25,031 bases of DNA. Source: DATKEH01 sp035546355 (lineage in GTDB: Bacteria; Acidobacteriota; Thermoanaerobaculia; Multivoradales; JAIOJS01). The position numbers and the translations under genes are program-made. This document shows, in pieces, positions 19,150 to 25,031 of the stretch. How positions within the stretch are numbered: position 1 is the stretch's first letter; the number at the start of each line of letters is the position of its first letter. The notes below the pieces were generated by a model, which made no database searches, was not told the DNA's origin, and was given only the letters and a program-made list of their open reading frames with translations. Location: contig DATKEH010000165.1 of the NCBI GenBank assembly GCA_035546355.1, positions 1 through 25,031 of the forward strand, given 5' to 3'.

Positions 19150-19152
19150 CAT
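19147..19152 (+). promoter_or_regulatory. Possible -10 box (TAACAT) before nth
   Basis: TAACAT ends 8 nt before the nth ATG, which has no ribosome binding site. The hexamer includes the TAA stop of the SUMF1 gene, so it could be chance. Confidence 0.3.
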
Positions 19153-19160
19153 CCCGCCCC

Positions 19161-19820
19161 ATGACCCGCAAGCAGAAGGCGCGGCGGATCGGCGAGATCC
19201 TCGACGAGCTCTACCCGCAGCCGCCGATCCCCCTCGTTCACCGCGACCCCTTCACGCTGCTGGTGTCGGTGGTGCTCTCCGCCCAGACCACCGACGCGCG
19301 GGTCAACCAGGTCACGCCGGCGCTGTTCGCCCGCGCGCCCGACCCGCAGGCCATGGCGACCCTCGGCGCGGCCGCGATCCACGACCTGATCCGCACCTGT
19401 GGGCTCGCTCCCACCAAGGCGCGCAACCTCGAGCGCCTGGCGGCGACGCTGGTGGCGGAGCACGGCGGCGAGGTGCCGTCCGATCCGCAAGCCCTCGAGG
19501 CGCTGCCGGGGGTGGGCCACAAGACGGCGAGCGTGGTGATGGTGCAGGCATTCGGCGTCCCGGCCTTTCCCGTGGACACCCACATCCATCGCCTGGCGGG
19601 CCGGTGGGGGCTCTCCGACGGCCGCTCGGTGGCCCGCACCGAGGCCGACCTGAAGCGGCTCTTTCCCCGGGAGGAGTGGGGTAGACGCCACCTGCAGATC
19701 ATCTACTTCGGGCGCGAGCGCTGTCCGGCGCGCGCCCACGATCCCGCCTCCTGCCCGATCTGCTCGTGGGCGGCGAACGGAGTGGGCGCGGGTGCGAAGG
19801 CAGCGAGGAGAAGGCGATGA
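19161..19820 (+). CDS. nth: Endonuclease III-type DNA glycosylase/AP lyase
   Basis: Base-excision repair enzyme that removes oxidised pyrimidines and nicks at abasic sites. The 219-residue protein shows the N-terminal helices (DPFTLLVSVVLSAQTTDARVNQV), the helix-hairpin-helix LPGVGHKTAS with catalytic Lys121, and VDTHIHR with catalytic Asp139. The C-terminal iron-sulphur loop is atypical. Escherichia coli Nth has C-X6-C-X2-C-X5-C, whereas here there are only Cys188, Cys198 and Cys201 (C-X9-C-X2-C) and no fourth Cys in the remaining 18 residues. The cluster may be absent or have another ligand. A basic tail, KAARRRR, ends the protein. The ATG at 19161 lacks a ribosome binding site. The stop overlaps the ATG of the TPR gene in an ATGA, indicating translational coupling with an unrelated envelope protein. 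Confidence 0.94.
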   Translation: MTRKQKARRIGEILDELYPQPPIPLVHRDPFTLLVSVVLSAQTTDARVNQVTPALFARAPDPQAMATLGAAAIHDLIRTCGLAPTKARNLERLAATLVAEHGGEVPSDPQALEALPGVGHKTASVVMVQAFGVPAFPVDTHIHRLAGRWGLSDGRSVARTEADLKRLFPREEWGRRHLQIIYFGRERCPARAHDPASCPICSWAANGVGAGAKAARRRR

Positions 19821-21466
19821 GACGGAACGGTATCGGCCGGCTGCTGCTCAGCGTCGGTCTGCTGGCGCTGACCGCGCTGCCGGCCGGCGGCGCCGCCGGC
19901 GAGGCCGCCGGCCTCCTGGGCCATGTCGAGATGCCGAATTCCGGCGCCGAGACCGCCCAGGAGCCTTTCCTGCGCGGGCTCCTGCTGCTGCACAGCTTCG
20001 AGTACGAGGACGCGGCGAGGGCCTTCCGCGCCGCCCAGCAGGCGGACCCGGGCTTCGCGCTGGCGTACTGGGGCGAAGCGCTCACCCACTACCACCCGGT
20101 GTGGCTGCAGCTCGATGCCGCGGCCGGCCGCGCCGCTCTCGCCAGGCTGGCTCCTACTCCTGCGGCACGGCAGGCGAGGGCCGCCAGCGATCGCGATAGA
20201 GGCTATCTGGCGGCGGTGGAAACCCTGTACGCGGAGGGCGCCGCGGGGGAGGGGGCCGCGGCCTACGCCCGGGCGATGGCAGATCTCTCCCGCCGCCATC
20301 CCGACGACCTGGAGGCGGCGGCGCTCTACGCCGTCTCGCTGTTCGGTACCGCCGCCGAAGGGAGGGATTTCCGCATCTACATGCAGGCGGCGGCGGTGGC
20401 CGAGGAGGTGTTCGCCGCCAACCCTCGGCACCCGGGTGCGGCGCATTACCTGATCCACGCCTACGATGACCCGGTACACGCGCCGCTCGGATTGCGGCCG
20501 GCGCGCGTCTACGCCGCCATCGCCCCGGCCGCCGGGCATGCCTTGCACATGCCGTCGCACATCTTCGTGGCGCTAGGCATGTGGGAGCCGGCGGCGGCCT
20601 CCAACGAGGCGTCCTGGGCCGCCGGCGAGGCCCGTCGGGAGCGCCTCGGGCTGTCGTTGGAAGCCCGCAACTACCACGCCCTCTACTGGCTGCAGTACGC
20701 CTACCTGCAGCTCGGGCGTTGGCGCGAGGCGCGGGAGTTGCTGGAGCGGATGGCGGCGGACGCGGCGGCCTCGGGCTCGGTCCGCACCCGCAACCACCTG
20801 GCGCTGATGCGTGGCGCATGGGCGGTGGAGACCGGGCACTGGAGCGGAGACTTGCCGGCTGCGCCCCCCACGCAGGGGCTGAGCGTGGAGGCGCGCGCCG
20901 TCGACCTCTACCTCGCGGGCCGTCAGGCCCTCGCGGCGGGGGACCAGGACGCCGCGGCGGCGCTGGCCGAGCAGCTGAGCGGTCTCGGCGCCGTCGCCTC
21001 AGGCGGTGGAGCCGGCTATGGCGGCGATGCGCCGGCGGCGCGGCAGGCCGCCGCAGTGATGGGGCTCGAGCTCGCCGGGCTGGTGGCGATCGAGGGCGGC
21101 GATGCCGCCACCGGGCTGGCGCAGCTGCGGCGGGCGGCGCAGGCCGAGGCGGCGATGCCGTTCGACTTCGGGCCGCCGATTCCGGTCGAGCCGGCGGCGG
21201 AGCTGTTGGGCGAGATGTCGCTGGCCCACGGTGAGGCGGCCGCCGCGCTGGCTGCCTTCGGCGAGGCGCGGCAGCGCTACCCGCAGCGGTGGCGATCGCT
21301 CGCAGGAGCCATCCGGGCGGGGCGCGCGGCGGGCGACGCCGAAGCCGCCGCGGCGGCGGCCCACGCGCTGCGCACGGCGTGGCGGTCGGCCGACGACGGG
21401 CTGGCCTCGCCGGACCTGCTCGCCGAGCCGGGGGCGGCCACCGCCGAGCCGGGGTCGGGCGGGTGA
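19817..21466 (+). CDS. Secreted TPR-repeat protein
   Basis: A 549-residue, Ala-rich, helical-repeat protein. The N-terminus has a signal peptide (MRRNGIGRLLLSVGLLALTALPAGGAAG, hydrophobic core about 9-21), so it is exported. TPR-type helix pairs are clear at about 50-90 (FLRGLLLLHSFEYEDAARAF...DPGFALAYWGEAL) and recur to the end. A strongly constrained stretch is HYLIHAYDDPVHA...YAAIAP.AGHALHMPSHIF (about 215-255). It has many His and Asp residues, is a recurrent motif in this type of bacterial TPR protein, and looks as if it could bind a metal or ligand. The ATG overlaps the nth stop, with GGAGAAGG as ribosome binding site. The C-terminal TGA overlaps the GTG of the following membrane-protein gene. 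A scaffold or binding role is likely; no enzyme domain is seen. Confidence 0.82.
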   Translation: MRRNGIGRLLLSVGLLALTALPAGGAAGEAAGLLGHVEMPNSGAETAQEPFLRGLLLLHSFEYEDAARAFRAAQQADPGFALAYWGEALTHYHPVWLQLDAAAGRAALARLAPTPAARQARAASDRDRGYLAAVETLYAEGAAGEGAAAYARAMADLSRRHPDDLEAAALYAVSLFGTAAEGRDFRIYMQAAAVAEEVFAANPRHPGAAHYLIHAYDDPVHAPLGLRPARVYAAIAPAAGHALHMPSHIFVALGMWEPAAASNEASWAAGEARRERLGLSLEARNYHALYWLQYAYLQLGRWREARELLERMAADAAASGSVRTRNHLALMRGAWAVETGHWSGDLPAAPPTQGLSVEARAVDLYLAGRQALAAGDQDAAAALAEQLSGLGAVASGGGAGYGGDAPAARQAAAVMGLELAGLVAIEGGDAATGLAQLRRAAQAEAAMPFDFGPPIPVEPAAELLGEMSLAHGEAAAALAAFGEARQRYPQRWRSLAGAIRAGRAAGDAEAAAAAAHALRTAWRSADDGLASPDLLAEPGAATAEPGSGG

Positions 21467-22227
21467 ACGTCGCCGGCGACGTGCGTGCCGGGGGTGTGGA
21501 GGCGAGCGGCAAGCGGCCCAGGCCCATGCGCCGGCTCGCCGCGGCGCTGGCCCGGCCGGGGCTCGACCTCTTGCGCGGCCAGGCCCGCTGCCTGGCGCGG
21601 CCTCGCGACCTGGCGGTGCTGTTCCTCGGGTTGCTCCTCGGCTGGTGGATCTACGTGCCGCTGCACGAGCTGCTGCATGCCGCCGCCTGCCTCGCCGCCG
21701 GCGGCGAGGTGTGGCGGCTGGAGATCTCGCCCCTCTATGGGGGCGCCCTGCTCGCCAGCGCCATCCCCTGGGTGGTCGCGGGCGGCGACTACGCGGGGCG
21801 GCTCGCGGGCTTCTCCACCGGGGGCAGCGACCTGGTCTACCTGGCCACCGACCTCGGCCCGTTCCTGCTGACGCTCTTCCCCGGCGTGTGGGCGCTGCGG
21901 CGGGCGGCGCGCAGCGGCCGTGCGCTGCTCTTCGGGCTGGCGATTCCGTTCGCCCTGGCGCCCTTTCTGTCGCTCCCCGGCGACGCCTACGAGATCGGCT
22001 CCCTGGCGGTGACCCAGCTGCCGGCATGGAGCGGCGAAGCTGCGGAGAGCGCCCTGCGCGGCGACGACGTCGCGCGGGTGGCGAGAGGCTTGACGGAGTC
22101 GGAGGTCCCCGGCCGTTGGACCGCCTTCGCTCTCGCCGTGGTGCTGGCCCTCGCCTGGGCCTGGACGACGTGGGGCCTGGGCGCGCTGGTGGCCCGCCAG
22201 CTGGGAGAGGGCCCGGTGCGACTCTAG
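21463..22227 (+). CDS. Integral membrane protein with HExxH motif (putative membrane zincin)
   Basis: A 254-residue protein with about four or five hydrophobic segments, around 50-66, 98-110, 125-140, 150-172 and 225-245. HELLH stands at residues 68-72, at the end of the first segment (LGWWIYVPLHELLHAAACLAAGG). The layout recalls M50/DUF3267-type intramembrane zincins, in which HExxH lies in a membrane helix. A candidate third ligand is the Asp in LATDLGPFLLTLFPG (around 132), analogous to the later Asp motif of M50 proteins, but the match is weak. The start is taken as the GTG at 21463, overlapping the TPR stop. An in-frame ATG at 21526, just before MRRLAAALARPG, is an alternative that would remove 21 residues. 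Coupling with the secreted TPR protein suggests a joint envelope function. Confidence 0.7.
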   Translation: MNVAGDVRAGGVEASGKRPRPMRRLAAALARPGLDLLRGQARCLARPRDLAVLFLGLLLGWWIYVPLHELLHAAACLAAGGEVWRLEISPLYGGALLASAIPWVVAGGDYAGRLAGFSTGGSDLVYLATDLGPFLLTLFPGVWALRRAARSGRALLFGLAIPFALAPFLSLPGDAYEIGSLAVTQLPAWSGEAAESALRGDDVARVARGLTESEVPGRWTAFALAVVLALAWAWTTWGLGALVARQLGEGPVRL

Positions 22228-22232
22228 GGCTC

Positions 22233-22478
22233 CTAGGTCAGCCCGGACGGTCGCGGCTCCGAGATCGCCTCCACCACCTCGCCCACCTCCCGGTCGTCGA
22301 TCCCGTTTTCCTCGAGCGCCAGGTCGGCCTGGGCGATCACGCCGACCAGGCTGCCGCCGTCCTCGACGACCGGGATCATGCCGCAGTCGTTCTCCTCCAT
22401 CAGGCGGGCCGCCTTCTGCGCCGGGGTGTTGGGCGTGCAGGTGGCGGGGCTCCGCGTCATCAGCTCCTGGACCTTCAT
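22233..22478 (-). CDS. Minimal single-CBS-domain protein
   Basis: An 81-residue cytoplasmic protein. It begins MKVQELMTRSPATCTPNTPAQKAARLMEENDCGMIPVVEDGG and continues LVGVIAQADLAL...EVGEVVEAISEP. CBS domains bind adenine nucleotides and normally occur as pairs (a Bateman module). The usual small CBS proteins of this type have about 140-150 residues. As I know them, the opening here matches their first CBS and the IAQADLAL...VEAISEP ending matches the end of their second CBS. The middle is missing, so this looks like an in-frame fusion of the two repeats. The remaining single unit could still form Bateman modules by dimerising. The ATG at 22478 has a good ribosome binding site, GAGAGGAG. The frame is open further upstream, but that sequence is not protein-like. 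It is divergent from ettA. Confidence 0.82.
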   Translation of the reverse strand: MKVQELMTRSPATCTPNTPAQKAARLMEENDCGMIPVVEDGGSLVGVIAQADLALEENGIDDREVGEVVEAISEPRPSGLT

Positions 22479-22600
22479 GTCGTGCTCCTCTCGTCGGCGT
22501 CGGTCGGTCGTGTAGCCGCGGGTGCGAGAGCGGCAATAAGCGAGCCAGCAGGGGCCGAGGCGTGGGCGCGGCAGGGAATGCGCGGCGCCCCGCCGCGACT

Positions 22601-22633
22601 TGTATTCGCTACAGAGGCGATGTAGCGAATACA
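22601..22633. promoter_or_regulatory. Operator-like 13-bp inverted repeat, each arm itself palindromic
   Basis: TGTATTCGCTACA (22601-22613) and TGTAGCGAATACA (22621-22633) are perfect reverse complements separated by GAGGCGA. Each arm also has the form TGTA-N5-TACA, and the arm centres are 20 bp apart, about two helical turns. It is AT-richer than its surroundings. It lies in the 307-nt space between the CBS gene and ettA, ending 5 nt before a possible ettA -35 box. This is the layout of a binding site for two dimers of a regulator. There is no T tract, so it is not an intrinsic terminator. Confidence 0.75.
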
Positions 22634-22637
22634 GCGC

Positions 22638-22667
22638 TTGGGCAGCGGCGCGCCGCCATGGCACAAT
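22638..22667 (+). promoter_or_regulatory. Possible ettA promoter
   Basis: TTGGGC (22638-22643), an 18-nt spacer and CACAAT (22662-22667) form a moderate promoter match. This would give a leader of about 110 nt before the ATG at 22786. The leader contains a short hairpin (TGGCC/GGCCA near 22733-22748). The inverted repeat would then cover roughly positions -41 to -73. Confidence 0.35.
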
Positions 22668-22785
22668 CGGCGGCCCGGCCGAGAACAGGCGCCCGCAACA
22701 CCATCCCACACCCGACCAGCGTCCACGCTTGGCCCCCAGAGGCCAGCGCACGGCACTGGGCGAGCAAGGTACCAGGAGAGACCCG

Positions 22786-24468
<1,683 letters not shown>

Positions 24469-24480
24469 GGAGCAGACCGC

Positions 24481-24500
24481 CTCCGCTCGCCTTCGCGGAG
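24481..24500. terminator. Hairpin between ettA and the convergent UPF0462-like gene
   Basis: CTCCGC (24481-24486) and GCGGAG (24495-24500) form a 6-bp stem with an 8-nt loop, 12 nt after the ettA stop. There is no following T tract. It is the only structure in the 45-nt convergent space and may end either transcript weakly. Confidence 0.3.
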
Positions 24501-24513
24501 AGGGGTGGGGGGA

Positions 24514-25031
24514 TCAGGAGAGATCGAGGACGGGGAAGCGCGCGAGCTGGTGGAAGTCGGGTCGGGGTCCGGGCACCGGCGCCATCGCCAGGAAGCGCCG
24601 CGCTTCGCCGCTGCCGTGGATGGCGAAGGCGTTGACGCGGTGGGGTGGCGGTGGCAGCAGGTCTCGCGGCAGGAGCGCCTCGCCCGCCCAGCGGCCGCCG
24701 GCGATCGCCGCGCGGTACCGCAACGGCAGCCGCGAAGCCACCACTTGGCGTACCCCCGCCAGCCGCAGCACCAGGTGATGGCCGTGGGGGCCGAGCTCGA
24801 CCTCGGTATAGGGCACGGGTTCGCCGGCGCCGACCAGGAACAGCTCCACCACCTCGCGCTCCCACAGCCGGTCGGTGGCGCCGGGCGGTCCGGCGGGGGG
24901 CGGGTCGCCGTGGAAGGGCGCCTCGACCCGCAGACGCAGGCCTCGGCGCAGCGGCTTCAGGGTGAGCGTCACCACCTCGCTGGCGGCCACCGGCCGGCCG
25001 TCCCAGGTGGCAGCGATGCGCAGGTGGTGGA
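24514..25031 (-). CDS. DOMON-like / UPF0462 (C4orf33-type) family protein, 5' end outside window
   Basis: At least 172 codons lie in the window, and the frame stays open to the right edge, so the start is not visible. Recognisable blocks are LRIAATWDG, RLWEREVVELFLVG, YTEVELGPHGHHLVLRLAGVR, RWAGEALLPRDLLP, VNAFAIHG and PDFHQLARFPVLDLS at the C-terminus. These match the 'ELGPHGHHLVL' and 'PDFHxL' signatures I associate with the DOMON-like UPF0462 family, which includes human C4orf33 and scattered bacterial proteins. It is probably a beta-sandwich of the carbohydrate-binding type; no function is established. A GTG at 24990 is an internal start candidate, but conserved-looking sequence continues upstream of it, so the real start is further right. 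Confidence 0.7.
   Translation of the reverse strand, partial: HHLRIAATWDGRPVAASEVVTLTLKPLRRGLRLRVEAPFHGDPPPAGPPGATDRLWEREVVELFLVGAGEPVPYTEVELGPHGHHLVLRLAGVRQVVASRLPLRYRAAIAGGRWAGEALLPRDLLPPPPHRVNAFAIHGSGEARRFLAMAPVPGPRPDFHQLARFPVLDLS

Noticed and set aside
18411..19820. Single 469-codon frame joining the SUMF1 region to nth
   Set aside because: The SUMF1 protein is read in a different frame and ends at 19149. Only the part from the ATG at 19161 is real Nth; the upstream part is an out-of-frame shadow.
22600..22785. Extended N-terminus of EttA from a TTG at 22600
   Set aside because: It would run through the operator-like inverted repeat and add unrelated sequence. The ATG at 22786 has a good ribosome binding site and the normal EttA N-terminus.

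Overview
The window is very GC-rich (about 70% by eye) and densely coded on both strands. It holds twenty protein genes, two of them cut by the window ends. No rRNA, tRNA, CRISPR array, insertion sequence or prophage could be seen. The mix of genes (homodimeric pyruvate dehydrogenase E1, a multihaem cytochrome with TPRs next to an FG-GAP/ASPIC-UnbV protein, an SUMF1-domain protein, several secreted zincins and TPR proteins) suggests a Gram-negative respiring bacterium. A high-GC acidobacterium of the Thermoanaerobaculia type would fit, but that placement is inference; nothing here is a phylogenetic marker that can be resolved by eye.

Layout. Positions 1-2243 (-) hold most of aceE. Positions 2488-3306 (+) encode a SAM hydroxide adenosyltransferase, facing infA (3470-3706, -), whose reading frame has no usual start codon. 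Positions 3935-5707 (+) encode a large protein I do not recognise, followed at once by a 54-residue membrane peptide. Then come a Nudix hydrolase (-), a secreted zincin (+), an aquaporin-family channel (+), and the pair ahcY/SprT-like zincin (-, overlapping stop and start). Positions 11552-16397 (+) form the most striking unit. It is a 972-residue protein with five membrane helices, a pentahaem c-type domain and TPRs, followed by a membrane-anchored FG-GAP/ASPIC-UnbV propeller protein. Next are a soluble hybrid histidine kinase (-), an SUMF1-domain protein (+), and the overlapping run nth / secreted TPR protein / HExxH membrane protein (+). The right end has a tiny single-CBS protein (-), a 13-bp inverted repeat, ettA (+) and a partial UPF0462/DOMON-like gene (-).

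How the genes fit together. Central metabolism and translation genes (aceE, ahcY, infA, ettA) are interleaved with poorly described envelope genes. The cytochrome/propeller pair could form a quinol-to-periplasm electron-transfer module: paired histidines in two membrane helices could hold b haems feeding the five c haems. This is the best candidate here for an undescribed system, and it remains inference. Two regulatory themes stand out. One is that several genes without a ribosome binding site have a -10-like hexamer only 6-8 nt before the start codon, as expected for leaderless mRNAs. The other is the double-palindromic operator-like repeat between the CBS gene and ettA.
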